A DNA stretch of 64,000 nucleotides from Pseudoduganella lutea (GCF_004209755.1 NZ_CP035913.1:1364001-1428000); one strand, 5' to 3'; counted from the stretch's first letter, positions 9,397 to 19,851 are shown. Notes: a model not told the origin generated them from the letters alone. Made by a program: numbers and translations.

Positions 9397-12300
9397 TCAG
9401 CCGGGGCGCCCGCTGTCGGCCGGCGTCAGCATCCGCCCCAGCAAGGCATGCAGCCGTGGCAGCTTGAGCCGGATCGCCGGCCACAATGCGCGGTCGGCGG
9501 CGCGCTCGAGTTCGGCGCACAGCGCCTGCAGCTCCACTTCCTGCAGGTAGGCGGCACTGCCCTTCAGGCCGTGGAACAGCCGGCCTGCCGCATCGGCGTC
9601 GGCGGCGGCCAGCGCGGCGTCCAGCTCGTCCAGCTTGCCCGGCAGGTCGGCCAGGAAGGCGTCGCGCAGCCGCAAGCGCAGCACGCCGGCCGCATCGCCC
9701 GACGGCGGACCGGCCGGCGGCTGGCCGGCATCGATGCCGAACATCGCATCGAGCTCCGCCACGCTGGGCCGGCTGGCGCCCGTGCGCGGCGGTACCAGAT
9801 CCGGCAGCGGGTCGAGCACCACGCCGCGCGCCAGCTGGCGCTCGATGGCGCGCGTGAGCTGCAGGTGCAGCGCGCCCTCGTCGATCGGCTTGGTAAGGAA
9901 GTCATCCATGCCGGCCGCCAGGTAGCGGCTGCGGTCTTCCTCGCTGGCATTGGCCGTCAGCGCCACGATCATCAGGTCGCGGTCGCACACCGGCGCGCCG
10001 TACGGCCCGCCGGCGCGGATCGCCCGCGTGGCCGTCGGCCCGTCCAGCTCGGGCATGCGGCCATCCATCAGGATCAGGTCGTAACGCGTCTGCGCGCAGG
10101 CGGCCACGGCCAGCGCCCCGTTGCCGACGATGTCCACGCCGTGCCCCATGTCTTCCAGCATCATGCGGATGATGATCTGGTTCGTTGGAAAATCTTCCGC
10201 GCACAGCACCTTCAGCCGGTGCGTGTGCGGCGCGCGCGCCACCTGCGGCACCAGGGGCGGCGCCACGCCGTCGCACAGCGGCAGCGTGACGGCAAACACG
10301 CTGCCGGCGCCGGGCATGCTGTGTGCGCCGATCTCGCCGCCCATCAGGTCCACCAGCTGGCGGCTGATCGCCAGCCCGAGGCCGGTGCCGCCGTAGCGCC
10401 GGGTCGTGGTGGCGTCGGCCTGTTCGAACTTCTCGAACAGACGCGGCAGCTCGGCGGGCGGAATGCCGATGCCGGTATCCTCGACCGTGAACCTGATCAG
10501 CGTGCAGCCGCGCTCGTTGGTGCCGGCGCGCGCCACGCGCAAGGTGACATGGCCACGCTGTGTGAACTTGAACGCATTGCCGACGAGGTTCACGAGCACC
10601 TGCCGCAAGCGGGTCGGATCGCCCACGACGAAGTGCGGCAGGTCGCGCCCGTAGTCGATGCGGAATTCCACGCCCTGCGCGGCCGACTGCTCCTCGAACA
10701 GGCTGGCCACGTTTTCCACCGTGGACGCCAGCGCGAAGTCGATCTGCTCGAGCGTCAGCTTGCCGGCTTCGATCTTGGAAAAGTCCAGCAGGTCGTTGAT
10801 GATCGACAGCAGCGATTGCGCATTGGTCTGGCCCCGTTCGATCTGTTCGCGGGTGACCGGCTGCAGCGAGCGGTCGCGCAATGCAAAGCCCAGCATGCCG
10901 ATCACGCCGGCCAGCGGCGTGCGCATTTCATGGCTCATATTGGCCAGGAATTCCGATTTCTGCCGCGTCGCGTCCTCCGCGCGCTGCACCGCATGGCTGA
11001 GCCGTTCGTCGCGCTGTTCGAGTTCATGCTTCTGTTCGATCAGCAGCCGGTTCTTCATTTCCACCTCGGCCGTGCGCAGGCTCACCTGCTGTTCCAGCCG
11101 CAGGCGCTGGCCCCGCAATACGCGCATCCGCGCGTGGTACAGCCCGAAGCCGCCGCCCAGCAGCATCAGCAGCGCCAGCGTGCGGAACCACCATGTCTTC
11201 CATACCGGCGGCAGGATCGTGATCGCCAGTTCCGTGGGCTCGCCCCATACGCCGTCCTTGTTGGCCGCCTTCACGCGGAACACGTAGCTGCCCGGATCGA
11301 GGTTCGTGTAGGTGGCGAAGCGCTTGCCGGCACCGGTGCTGACCCAGTCGCGGTCGAATCCTTCGAGCTGGTAGGCGAAGCGGTTGTTCTGCGGCCAGGC
11401 ATAGTGCAGCGCCGCGAATTCAAGCGAGAACACGGAGTCCTGGTGGCCCAGCGTCAGCGCGCGGGTGGCCTCGATCGCACGCTGCAGGATCACGTTGCCG
11501 TCCGGCCGCGCAGCGCCTGGGCGCACCGTGCGGTTGAAGATCTGGAAGTCGGTGATCGCCACCCGTGGCGCCATGCCGTTCGGGCGCACCGCCGCCGGAT
11601 CGAAGGCGGTAATGCCGTTGAAGCCGCCGAAATACAGCGTGCCGTCCGGCGCGGCAAACGCGGAGCCGTCGAAGTAGGCGCCTTCGATCGTGCCGTCGGC
11701 GCCGGAATAGTTGCGCACCCGGCCGGTGGCCGGATCGAGGCTGGACAGGCCGCTATTGGTCGACAGCCATAACTTTCCCTGGCGGTCCGGCAGGATCGCC
11801 GCGATGGCATCGTCGGCCAGGCCGTCCTGGCGCGTGTAGCGGCGGAACGAAACGCCCCGGGCATCGCGCTGCATCCGGTTCAGGCCCGACGCGGTACCGA
11901 CCCACAGCGTGCCCTGCGCATCCTCGAGCAGGTAATGCACCTCGTTGTGCGACAGGCTGCCGGGGTCGCGCGGGTCGTGCTGGAAGTGGCGGAACCGCCC
12001 GGTGCGGCGGTCCAGCAGGCCCAGGCCGTTGAAGGTGCCCACCCACAGGTTGCCGCGGCGGTCTTCCAGCACGGGGCGGACAGTGTCGTCGGCCAGGCTG
12101 GCCGGATCGGCGGGATCGTGGCGGAACGCGCGCATGGTGCCGCCGGCCGGGTCGATCCGGTACAGGCCCGCCTTGCTGGAGACCCAGATCATGCCGGAGC
12201 GGTCGCCGAAGAGGTAGCGCACCGTGTCCAGTTCGGGATTGCCGCGCGAGAGCAGGAGCGGGCCGAAGCGGCCTTCCCGCGGATCGAACGTGCGCACGCC

Positions 12301-13611
12301 GGCCCGGCTGCCGACCCAAAGCGTACCGCCGGGGGTCCGCCACAGGCCTGTCACGTTGGCGTCGCTGCTGCCATTGCCCGCCTGCGGCAGGGGGTAAAGC
12401 CGGGCCGTGCCGCTGGCCGGGTCGTACAGGCTGAGGCCGTGGTCATTGCCCACCCACAGCTTGCCGCCGTCGCCATCGACGATGGCACGAATCCGGTTGT
12501 CGCTCAATGTCCCGACCTGGTCGGGGTTCTTGACCAGTCGGGCGAAGCCGCCGCTGGACAGGTCGACCCGGCTGACGCCGTTGAACCACGTGCCCACCCA
12601 GAACGTGCCCACGCGGTCGCGGAACAGCGCCGACACGTAGTCGTCCGCCAGGCTGTGCGGGTCGCCCAGTTCATGCCGGTAGCCGGTGAAACGCTTGGCC
12701 TCCGGCTGCCACCGGTACAACCCGTCGTTGCGCATGCCCACCCACACGGTGCCGTCGGGGTCCTGGTAGAGGTTCATCACGGTACCGGCCGGCAGCCCCG
12801 CGCTGTCGGGCAGCCGTTCACGCCGCAACACGGGCGACTGCGCCGTCAGCCGCCAGTGATCCAGGCCGCCATGCGTACCGACCCACAGGGTGCCGTCGCG
12901 GTCGGCCAGCAATGACTGTACGGCCACCGCCCCGCCCCCGCCTTGCCCGGTCACGGTGAAATGCACCATCCCGGCGCCGCCGGGCACCAGCAGGTCGACG
13001 CCGGCCGGCGTGCCGATCCACAGGCGGCCGGCGGCATCGCGCGCCAGGGCATTGATCTGGTCGTGCGCCAGGCTGCCCGGTTCGTCCGGCACATGATGGC
13101 GGATCGTGAAGCGCCCGGTCGCCGGATCGAGGTGCTGCAAGCCGTCGGAGGTACCGATCCACAGGCCACCCGCGCCGTCGTCGACGATGGCCCGCACGTG
13201 CCGGTTGCCGTTGCCGCGCTGCTCCGGTTCCACCGGGCGGAAATGCGTGAAGCGCTGCGTCAGCGGATCGAACAGGTCCAGGCCATTGTCGGTACCGACC
13301 CACAGCCGGCCGGCCTGGTCGACATGCAGCACGCGCACCCAGTTCTGCGACAGGCTGTGCGGATCGGACAGGTTATGCTGGTAGATCACGGTGCGGTAAC
13401 CGTCATACCGTGCCAGGCCGCCCTGCGTGCCGAACCAGATGAAGCCCTGGCGGTCCTGGGTAATCGCCAGCACTGATTCCTGCGGCAGGCCGTCCTGCAC
13501 GCTCAACTGCTCGAAGCGCAGCGTGCGGGGCGGCGCGGCGGCTGCCAGCTCGCACAGGAACAGGAGGCATGGCAGGAGGCACAACGACAGGTGGCGCAAG
13601 CTTCGTTTCAT
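9397..13611 (-). CDS. Hybrid two-component sensor kinase with periplasmic two-propeller sensor (Reg_prop/Y_Y_Y/HisKA/HATPase/REC/HPt)
   Basis: A 1404-residue membrane sensor. The order is: signal peptide (1-26); about fourteen Reg_prop blade repeats with WVGT/LWIGT motifs to about residue 700; a Y_Y_Y Ig-like domain near 735-798; one membrane helix near 804-823; a coiled coil; HisKA with the phospho-His near 893 (ANMSHEMRTPL); HATPase_c with DTGIGI and GGTGLGLAI; a receiver with Asp near 1182 (LILMDGRMPELDG); and an HPt domain with His near 1346 (FHGLKGSAAYL). The phosphorelay is complete except for an output regulator. The gene follows the patatin stop by eight bases and precedes a stand-alone response regulator. 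The ligand is unknown; related HTCS proteins often sense carbohydrates. Confidence 0.93.
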   Translation of the reverse strand: MKRSLRHLSLCLLPCLLFLCELAAAAPPRTLRFEQLSVQDGLPQESVLAITQDRQGFIWFGTQGGLARYDGYRTVIYQHNLSDPHSLSQNWVRVLHVDQAGRLWVGTDNGLDLFDPLTQRFTHFRPVEPEQRGNGNRHVRAIVDDGAGGLWIGTSDGLQHLDPATGRFTIRHHVPDEPGSLAHDQINALARDAAGRLWIGTPAGVDLLVPGGAGMVHFTVTGQGGGGAVAVQSLLADRDGTLWVGTHGGLDHWRLTAQSPVLRRERLPDSAGLPAGTVMNLYQDPDGTVWVGMRNDGLYRWQPEAKRFTGYRHELGDPHSLADDYVSALFRDRVGTFWVGTWFNGVSRVDLSSGGFARLVKNPDQVGTLSDNRIRAIVDGDGGKLWVGNDHGLSLYDPASGTARLYPLPQAGNGSSDANVTGLWRTPGGTLWVGSRAGVRTFDPREGRFGPLLLSRGNPELDTVRYLFGDRSGMIWVSSKAGLYRIDPAGGTMRAFRHDPADPASLADDTVRPVLEDRRGNLWVGTFNGLGLLDRRTGRFRHFQHDPRDPGSLSHNEVHYLLEDAQGTLWVGTASGLNRMQRDARGVSFRRYTRQDGLADDAIAAILPDRQGKLWLSTNSGLSSLDPATGRVRNYSGADGTIEGAYFDGSAFAAPDGTLYFGGFNGITAFDPAAVRPNGMAPRVAITDFQIFNRTVRPGAARPDGNVILQRAIEATRALTLGHQDSVFSLEFAALHYAWPQNNRFAYQLEGFDRDWVSTGAGKRFATYTNLDPGSYVFRVKAANKDGVWGEPTELAITILPPVWKTWWFRTLALLMLLGGGFGLYHARMRVLRGQRLRLEQQVSLRTAEVEMKNRLLIEQKHELEQRDERLSHAVQRAEDATRQKSEFLANMSHEMRTPLAGVIGMLGFALRDRSLQPVTREQIERGQTNAQSLLSIINDLLDFSKIEAGKLTLEQIDFALASTVENVASLFEEQSAAQGVEFRIDYGRDLPHFVVGDPTRLRQVLVNLVGNAFKFTQRGHVTLRVARAGTNERGCTLIRFTVEDTGIGIPPAELPRLFEKFEQADATTTRRYGGTGLGLAISRQLVDLMGGEIGAHSMPGAGSVFAVTLPLCDGVAPPLVPQVARAPHTHRLKVLCAEDFPTNQIIIRMMLEDMGHGVDIVGNGALAVAACAQTRYDLILMDGRMPELDGPTATRAIRAGGPYGAPVCDRDLMIVALTANASEEDRSRYLAAGMDDFLTKPIDEGALHLQLTRAIERQLARGVVLDPLPDLVPPRTGASRPSVAELDAMFGIDAGQPPAGPPSGDAAGVLRLRLRDAFLADLPGKLDELDAALAAADADAAGRLFHGLKGSAAYLQEVELQALCAELERAADRALWPAIRLKLPRLHALLGRMLTPADSGRPG

Positions 13612-13619
13612 CGCCTGCC

Positions 13620-14788
13620 TCAGGTGCCGAAGAACGCCAGCACGTCGGCCCGGCGGGCATGGGTGTCGCGCTGGCCGAGGCGGATCAGCTCATTGGTATA
13701 GCTGGACTCGAACAGCAGGTAGGAGGCCAGCGCCGCGCCGCGCGCCTCGGTCGCGCCGATCCCGGACAGCATGGCGCGGATCGGTGCCGGCAGGCTGCCC
13801 ACGTGGCGTGCCGCGATGTCGTCGAGCCGCTCGGACGGTGCGATCACAAGCAGTTCCACGGGCCGCAGCGGCGTCTTTTCCAGCAAGTCGGCGGGCAGCA
13901 TCGACAAGGTGTTGTTGATGCGGTTCAGCCGTTCGATATCCATCGCCAGGCCGTCGAGGAAGATCGACGACAGCGCGTGGCCGGCAATCTGCGCCAGGCT
14001 CGGATAGCGCGCATTGGCCACGCCGTTGCGCGCCTTTTCAGTCAGCCGCCCGGCACCGACCACCAGCACTTTCGCCGCGCCCAGGTGGATGGCCGGCGAA
14101 ATCGGCGCCAGCTGGCGCATCGAGCCGTCGCCGCAATACTCCCGCTGGCCATCCACGTACAGCGGCGTGGCCGGAAAGATGAACGGAATCGCCGACGACG
14201 CCAGCAGGTGCTCGACGCCGATCTGGTCCTGCAGCGCCACCCGCTGCATGCGCATCCACGGCGCGATCTCGGCCGCGGTCTGGTAGAACGTGATGTGCTG
14301 GCCGCCGGTGTACGACGACGCGGTGACGGCCACCGCGTGCAGCAGGCCTTCCTGCAGCACGCCGTCGAGGCGCGGCAGGTCCAGCATCCGGTGCAGCAGG
14401 CTGACGAGCGGCGTGTTGTTCAGCAGCGACGTCGGCGGCGCCGCGCGCCACTTGCGCAGCAGCCAGCCGAACGACAGCAGCGACAGCCAGCGCGCGCCGG
14501 AGCGCAGTACGCCCAGGGAATCGGCGCGGTACACCTGCTCGACGGTGATGTGCGACCACACGTCCATCAGCTTCGCCACGCTCTCGCCGAAATTGTCGGC
14601 CCGGCAGGCCAGCGCCGTGGCATTGATGGCGCCCGCCGAGGTGCCGCAGATGATCTGGAACGGACTGCGCGCAGGCGCCCAGCCTTCATCCCACAATATC
14701 TCCGCGATTGCCTGCAGTACCCCGACCTGGTAGGCGCCCCGCGCGCCGCCCCGGTCAGGATCAGGCCGGTCTTTTTTTTCATTCCCAT
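13620..14788 (-). CDS. Patatin-like phospholipase, apparent one-base frameshift in the oxyanion-hole motif
   Basis: A cytoplasmic serine lipase of the RssA/patatin type. The natural N-terminus [13 protein letters not shown] starts at 14788 in one frame; the rest ([15 protein letters not shown] onward) lies in another. The break is at the C-run 14749-14752 (GGGG on the coding strand). One more G would restore the canonical GGGARG oxyanion hole. Downstream are the nucleophile elbow CGTSAGA and the catalytic Asp in GDGS, both intact. An uninterrupted frame to 14939 exists but gives an N-terminus unlike the family ([11 protein letters not shown]). Either a true mutation or a homopolymer error explains this. 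The kinase gene follows eight bases after the stop. Confidence 0.8.
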
Positions 14789-15008
14789 TTACTAAGGGTA
14801 ACACGGCGGAAGGCACCTTTGAACAGGCCCGGGCGTGGATGATATGATGCCGGAGAGTGGTCCGGCGGCCTGGCGACCACGGCGCGAGTGTGATGCGGGG
14901 CCGTGCAGGCGCTGGCGGCGCCTTCGGCAGCCCAGCCATTTCTCCCGGCGACCCGACGTCCCGAGCCGATCCCTGGTCCGCCGGTCATCCATCGATGAGA
15001 GGTGCACA

Positions 15009-17192
15009 TTGAACACGGACACACAACCGGCAGCGCTGGACGCCTCGAGCGAGGCGGCGCATTTCGTGCGGTTCTACAAGGACGAGGTCGTGCTGCTGGC
15101 CGAAGTGTCGGAGTTTCTCGACCAGGGACTGCGCGCGGGCGGTGCGGGGATCGCCATCGCGACGGCGGAACACCTGGCCATGCTGCGGCAGCAACTGGCG
15201 GGCCTTGGTGGGCTGGAAGGCGAGCCCGGCTGGTTTCCAGGGGAGCTTGTCATGCTCGATGCGGCCGATCTGCTCGCGCGTTTCATGGTCGATGGCTGGC
15301 CCGACGCGCGGCGCTTCGACGAAGTCGTGGGTACCGTCGTGCGCAAGGCGGCGAACACCGGCAGGCCGGTGCATGCGTTCGGCGAAATGGTGGCGCTGCT
15401 GTGCGAACAAGGCCGGTTCGACGCCGCGGTGCGCCTGGAAGAGCTGTGGAACGGGTTGCGCGTCGAATGCCGGTTCACGCTGTTCTGTGCCTATCCATGG
15501 CAACTGTTCCCCACCGATGGCGAAGCGGCGGCCTTTCGCCGGATCTGCTGCGTGCACGACCATGTGCGTCCGCACGGCCACGCCGCCATGCCTGCGCAGC
15601 GCGAGGCCTCCCTGCAACTGGCCCTTCTCGAGCAAGACAATCTCGCCCTGCGGAGCGAAGTCGCCCGCGCCCGCGCGTCGGAACAGACGCTGCTGCACCG
15701 CGAACGCGAGCTGGCGGACTTCCTGGAAAACGCCGCCGAAAGCCTGCACCGGGTCGGCCCGGACGGTATCATCCTATGGGCCAACAAGGCCGAGCTGGCG
15801 CTGCTGGGCTACCGGTGGGACGAATATGTCGGCCACCACGTCGCCAGGTTCCATGCCGACAGGCCCGTCATCGAGGACATCCTGCACCGCCTGCAGGCCG
15901 GGGAAACGCTGCACGACCAGCCCGCGCGCCTGCGCTGCCGGGACGGATCGATCCGGCATGTTGTCATCAGCACCAATGCGTGCATCGACAATGGCCGCCT
16001 GCGCTACACGCGCTGTTTCACGCGCGATGCGACCGAGCGTCATCTGCTGGAACTGGCGCACCGGGAACGCGAAGCGCTGGTGGCGGAGCTGTCACATTCC
16101 AATCGGGCCAAGGATGAATTCCTGGCCATGCTCGCGCACGAACTGCGCAACCCGCTCGCACCGATCAGCGCCGCGGCGCAGTTGCTGGCGATCGCCGGCG
16201 GCGATCAGGAGCGCATCGGGCAGGCCAGCGCCGTGATCCTGCGCCAGGTCGGCCACATGAAAGGCCTCATCGACGACCTGCTCGACGTGGCCCGTGTCAC
16301 GCGCGGGCTGGTCGCGCTGGCGAAAAACCCGGTCGACCTGCGCGACGTCGTGGCCGAGGCGGTCGAACAGGCAGCGCCGCTGGTGCAGTCCCGCCGCCAC
16401 CGGCTCGTGCTCGACGTCGGCGCCGCCCCGGCGATGGTGAGCGCGGACCGCAAGCGCATCATCCAGGCGATCGCCAACATCGTCACGAACGCGGCCAAGT
16501 TCACGCCGAATGGCGGAGAGCTCGCCATCCGCCTGGCAACGACGGCGAACGATGTTGTCCTGGAAGTGACGGACAACGGCATCGGCATGGAAGCCGGCCT
16601 GGCCACGCGGATCTTCGACCTCTTCGTGCAGGGCCAGCGCGGCCCCGACCGCACCCAGGGCGGCCTGGGCATTGGCCTGGCGCTGGCCAGGAGCCTGGTC
16701 GAATCGCATGGCGGCACGATCGCCGCGCGCAGCGTTGGCGCGGGCAAGGGCAGCACGTTCACGGTGCGCCTGCCGCGCGTGGATGGCGCCCTGGCCGGCG
16801 CGCCGGCATCGCCCGCGCAAACGTTACCAGGGCGCTCGCTGCGCATCGTGGTGGTCGACGATAACCGGGACGCGGCCGATTCCCTGGCCGGGTTGCTGAC
16901 GGCCAGCGGGCATGCGGCCAGCGCCGTGCATTCGAGTGTTGCCGCGCTGGAGGTGGCCGCCTCGGCGTGCCCGCAGGTCTTCGTGCTCGACATCGGGCTG
17001 CCCGACATCGACGGCATCGCCCTGGCCGGCCGCCTGCGCGCCATGCCCGGCATGGCAGGCGTGATGCTGGTCGCCGTCACGGGCTACGGCCAGGACAGCG
17101 ACCGGGAGCGGACACGCGCCGCCGGCTTCGACCACCACCTCGTCAAGCCCGTCGATACGGCCGAACTGCTGGCGCTGCTGACCCGGCCCTGA
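15009..17192 (+). CDS. MEDS-PAS hybrid histidine kinase
   Basis: A soluble 727-residue hybrid kinase. Residues about 18-190 are a MEDS (DcmR-type sensory) domain, starting HFVRFYKDEVVLLAEV. A coiled linker is followed by a PAS domain near 240-360. HisKA has its His at about residue 377 (AMLAHELRNPL), HATPase_c shows DNGIGM and GGLGIGLALA, and a C-terminal receiver has Asp at about 661 (LDIGLPDIDG). No membrane helix is seen. I place the start at TTG 15009, seven bases after GAGAGG; the frame further upstream is Arg-rich and unlike the family. It is divergent from the patatin gene and is one of the few plus-strand genes left of 27 kb. MEDS kinases are linked to C1 or redox signals in some organisms; its signal here is unknown. 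Confidence 0.88.
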   Translation: MNTDTQPAALDASSEAAHFVRFYKDEVVLLAEVSEFLDQGLRAGGAGIAIATAEHLAMLRQQLAGLGGLEGEPGWFPGELVMLDAADLLARFMVDGWPDARRFDEVVGTVVRKAANTGRPVHAFGEMVALLCEQGRFDAAVRLEELWNGLRVECRFTLFCAYPWQLFPTDGEAAAFRRICCVHDHVRPHGHAAMPAQREASLQLALLEQDNLALRSEVARARASEQTLLHRERELADFLENAAESLHRVGPDGIILWANKAELALLGYRWDEYVGHHVARFHADRPVIEDILHRLQAGETLHDQPARLRCRDGSIRHVVISTNACIDNGRLRYTRCFTRDATERHLLELAHREREALVAELSHSNRAKDEFLAMLAHELRNPLAPISAAAQLLAIAGGDQERIGQASAVILRQVGHMKGLIDDLLDVARVTRGLVALAKNPVDLRDVVAEAVEQAAPLVQSRRHRLVLDVGAAPAMVSADRKRIIQAIANIVTNAAKFTPNGGELAIRLATTANDVVLEVTDNGIGMEAGLATRIFDLFVQGQRGPDRTQGGLGIGLALARSLVESHGGTIAARSVGAGKGSTFTVRLPRVDGALAGAPASPAQTLPGRSLRIVVVDDNRDAADSLAGLLTASGHAASAVHSSVAALEVAASACPQVFVLDIGLPDIDGIALAGRLRAMPGMAGVMLVAVTGYGQDSDRERTRAAGFDHHLVKPVDTAELLALLTRP

Positions 17193-17193
17193 C

Positions 17194-19011
17194 TCAGTCG
17201 CCGCGCACGATGCCTTCGCGCCGCGGATCGGCGCCGCCGAACCACAGCTCCCTGCCGTCGCGTCGAACCCGTCCAATGCCCTGCAATCCCGAGTTCTGCT
17301 CGAACTCGCGCACGTCATGGCCCTTGGCCTTCAGCCGGGCGATCACGTCGGCGCCCACGCGGCCCGCTTCCAGTTCGGTCGGTCCGTTACGGCTGCCGAA
17401 GTTGGGCAGGCTGATCGCCTGTTGCACGTCGAGGTTCCAGTCCAGCGTGCCGACCAGCACTTTCATGACGTAGTTGATGATCGACGAACCGCCCGGCGAG
17501 CCGGTTGCCAGCACCAGCTTGCCGGGTTCGCCGTTTGCCTTGCGTTCCAGTACCAGCGTGGGCGACATGGCGCTGCGCGGCCGCTTGCCCGGCTGCACGC
17601 GGTTGGCGATCGGGCCGTTGTCATCGGCCGCGTCGAACGAGAAATCGGTCAGCTGGTTGTTCAGCATGAAGCCGGCAACCATCTGGCGCGAGCCGAACGC
17701 GTCCTCCACGGACGTCGTCATCGACAAGCCGTTGCCGTACTTGTCCACCGCCACCAGGTGCGATGTGGACGGGCGGTCCAGCGCCGTATCCGTGCCCCAC
17801 GCCACCTGCATGCCCTGCGGCGTGCCGGCCTGCGCGCTGCCCATCGACTGCGCGCCGATCAGCGCCGCGCGCTGGGCCAGGTAACCCTTGTCGAGCATGG
17901 AGGCGATGCCCTTGCCGGGCAATGGAACGAAATCGGTGTCGGCCACGTAGCGGTTGCGGTCCGCGTAGGCCAGCCGGCCCGCCTCGGAAAACAGGTGGAT
18001 CGCTTCGGCATCGAGGTTGCCAGCCACCGGCGGGTGCGCGGCGATTGCCGTGTTCTCGAGGATGCCCAGCATCTGCGCGATGGCGATGCCGCCGGACGAT
18101 GGCGGCGGCGCCCCGCACACCTTCCACTTGCGGTAATCGGCGCACACCGGATCGCGCTTCTTCGGCCGGTAATCGGCGATGTCGCGCACCGTCAGCAGGC
18201 CCGGATTGGTCGGATGGTTCGCCACCTTCGCGGCGATGTCACGGGCGATGCGGCCCGTATAGAACGCGTCGGCGCCGCCACGCGCGATCTCGCGCAGCGT
18301 CTTCGCCAGCTCGGGATTCTTCAGCAGGTAGCCCACCGGGTGCGGTTCGCCATCCTTGCCATAGAAGTAGGCCGCGGCGACCGGATCGCGCGGCAGCCGC
18401 TTCTGGTCGTACCGCAGCAGCGCGTTCAGCCGCGGGCTTACCGCGAAGCCCCTGTCGGCCAGCTCGATGGCCGGTTCGAACAGCGTGGCCCAGGGCAGCT
18501 TGCCGTGCTTCGCATGCACCAGCGCCAGCATCCGCACCACGCCCGGCGCACCGGTCGAGCGGCCGCCGACGATGCCTTCCGCGCGCGACATCGGCTTGCC
18601 GTCCTTGTCTAGGAACAGCCGCTCGGTGGCGGCCTGCGGCGCCGTTTCACGGCCATCGTAGGAATGCACTTTCTTGCCGTCATACAGCATCAGGAAAGCG
18701 CCGCCGCCAATGCCGGACGATTGCGGTTCCACCAGCGTCAGCACCATCTGCGTGGCGATCGCCGCGTCGATCGCGCTGCCGCCCGCCTTCAACATGCGGT
18801 ACCCGGCCTCGGTGGCCAGCGGGTTTGCCGCCGCCACCATGTAGTGCTGCGCGGCGACGCCCTGCTTCTCGGTATAACCGGTGGCAATTTCGGGAGCGCG
18901 CTGCAAGGCAGCTGGTTCTTTCACCGCCTCCTGCGCCAGCACCGGGGTCGCGGCACACAACGTCAGCGCGGCAAGCGACATGCTCTGTGCCCAAGAATAA
19001 AGTCGGGTCAT
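17194..19011 (-). CDS. ggt: Gamma-glutamyltransferase
   Basis: A 605-residue periplasmic proenzyme that cleaves the gamma-glutamyl bond of glutathione and related compounds. It has a signal peptide (residues 1-26, ending TPVLA). The autoprocessing and catalytic Thr is about residue 416, in STSHLVAVD, where the small subunit begins. The small subunit has GNGLSMTTSVEDAFGS and the glycine-rich TGSPGGSSIINYV that binds substrate. ATG 19011 is preceded by GGAGAACC and gives a proper signal peptide; an earlier ATG in frame is eleven codons upstream. It stands alone, convergent with the MEDS kinase (one base between the stops). Confidence 0.95.
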   Translation of the reverse strand: MTRLYSWAQSMSLAALTLCAATPVLAQEAVKEPAALQRAPEIATGYTEKQGVAAQHYMVAAANPLATEAGYRMLKAGGSAIDAAIATQMVLTLVEPQSSGIGGGAFLMLYDGKKVHSYDGRETAPQAATERLFLDKDGKPMSRAEGIVGGRSTGAPGVVRMLALVHAKHGKLPWATLFEPAIELADRGFAVSPRLNALLRYDQKRLPRDPVAAAYFYGKDGEPHPVGYLLKNPELAKTLREIARGGADAFYTGRIARDIAAKVANHPTNPGLLTVRDIADYRPKKRDPVCADYRKWKVCGAPPPSSGGIAIAQMLGILENTAIAAHPPVAGNLDAEAIHLFSEAGRLAYADRNRYVADTDFVPLPGKGIASMLDKGYLAQRAALIGAQSMGSAQAGTPQGMQVAWGTDTALDRPSTSHLVAVDKYGNGLSMTTSVEDAFGSRQMVAGFMLNNQLTDFSFDAADDNGPIANRVQPGKRPRSAMSPTLVLERKANGEPGKLVLATGSPGGSSIINYVMKVLVGTLDWNLDVQQAISLPNFGSRNGPTELEAGRVGADVIARLKAKGHDVREFEQNSGLQGIGRVRRDGRELWFGGADPRREGIVRGD

Positions 19012-19080
19012 CGGTTCTCCCTGAAATGCAAAACGCGCGACCATGCGCGCGTTTCTGATGAAAAGTAGCTAAATCCTACT

Positions 19081-19839
19081 CTATTTCGGCTGCATCCGTA
19101 TCGCGCCATCGAGGCGGATCGTCTCGCCATTGAGCATCACGTTCTCGATGATCGCCTTCGCCAGGTGGGCATATTCGACCGGCTTGCCCAGCCGCGGCGG
19201 GAATGGCACCATCTTGCCGAGCGCCTCCTGCACCTCGTCGGGCATCCCCAGCAGCATCGGCGTCTCGAAAATGCCGGGCGCGATCGTCATCACGCGGATC
19301 CCGCTCCGGGCGAGGTCGCGCGCCATCGGCAGCGTCATGCCGGCCACGCCCGCTTTCGACGCGGCATACGCGGCCTGGCCCATCTGCCCGTCGAACGCGG
19401 CCACGGAGGCCGTGTTGACGATGACACCGCGCTCGCCATGCTCGAGCGGCTCCAGCCGGCCCATCGCATCGGCGGCGAGCCGGCACATGTTGAACGTGCC
19501 AACGAGGTTGATGCCGATCGTGCGCGTAAACGCGTCCAGCGGATGCGGGCCTTCCTTGCCGACCGTCTTTGCCGCCGGCGCCACACCCGCGCAGTTGACG
19601 ATGCCTCGCAACGGGCCCAGTTCACGTGCCGCGGCCACGACCGCGAGGCCATCGGCTTCCTGCGTGACGTCGCAGCGCACGAACCTGCCGCCCAGTTCCG
19701 CGGCGAGGGCCTCGCCCGCCGCCGCCTGCAAGTCCGCCAGCACGACCTTGCCGCCCGCCGCCGCCAGCGTGCGCGCCGTGGCCGCGCCCAGCCCGGAAGC
19801 GCCTCCCGTGATGATGAATATGTTGTCCTGAATCTGCAT
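19081..19839 (-). CDS. Short-chain dehydrogenase, 3-hydroxyacyl-CoA dehydrogenase type II-like
   Basis: A 252-residue NAD-dependent SDR. The cofactor loop is TGGASGLG, the Asp after strand beta-2 (LADL) favours NAD over NADP, and the catalytic Ser-Tyr-Lys are in NTASVAAF and YAASKAG. The sequence resembles HSD17B10 / 3-hydroxy-2-methylbutyryl-CoA dehydrogenase, which acts in isoleucine and branched-chain fatty acid oxidation. A LiuR-like site directly upstream agrees with such a role. It is monocistronic. The start at 19839 has AGGGAGAC upstream. Confidence 0.88.
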   Translation of the reverse strand: MQIQDNIFIITGGASGLGAATARTLAAAGGKVVLADLQAAAGEALAAELGGRFVRCDVTQEADGLAVVAAARELGPLRGIVNCAGVAPAAKTVGKEGPHPLDAFTRTIGINLVGTFNMCRLAADAMGRLEPLEHGERGVIVNTASVAAFDGQMGQAAYAASKAGVAGMTLPMARDLARSGIRVMTIAPGIFETPMLLGMPDEVQEALGKMVPFPPRLGKPVEYAHLAKAIIENVMLNGETIRLDGAIRMQPK

Positions 19840-19851
19840 GCCGTCTCCCTG

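Noticed and set aside
13620..14939. Uninterrupted 439-codon frame for the patatin gene starting at 14939
   Set aside because: Its first 70 residues are unlike patatins and include an obviously out-of-frame version of the conserved N-terminus; the start at 14788 with a frameshift explains the sequence better.
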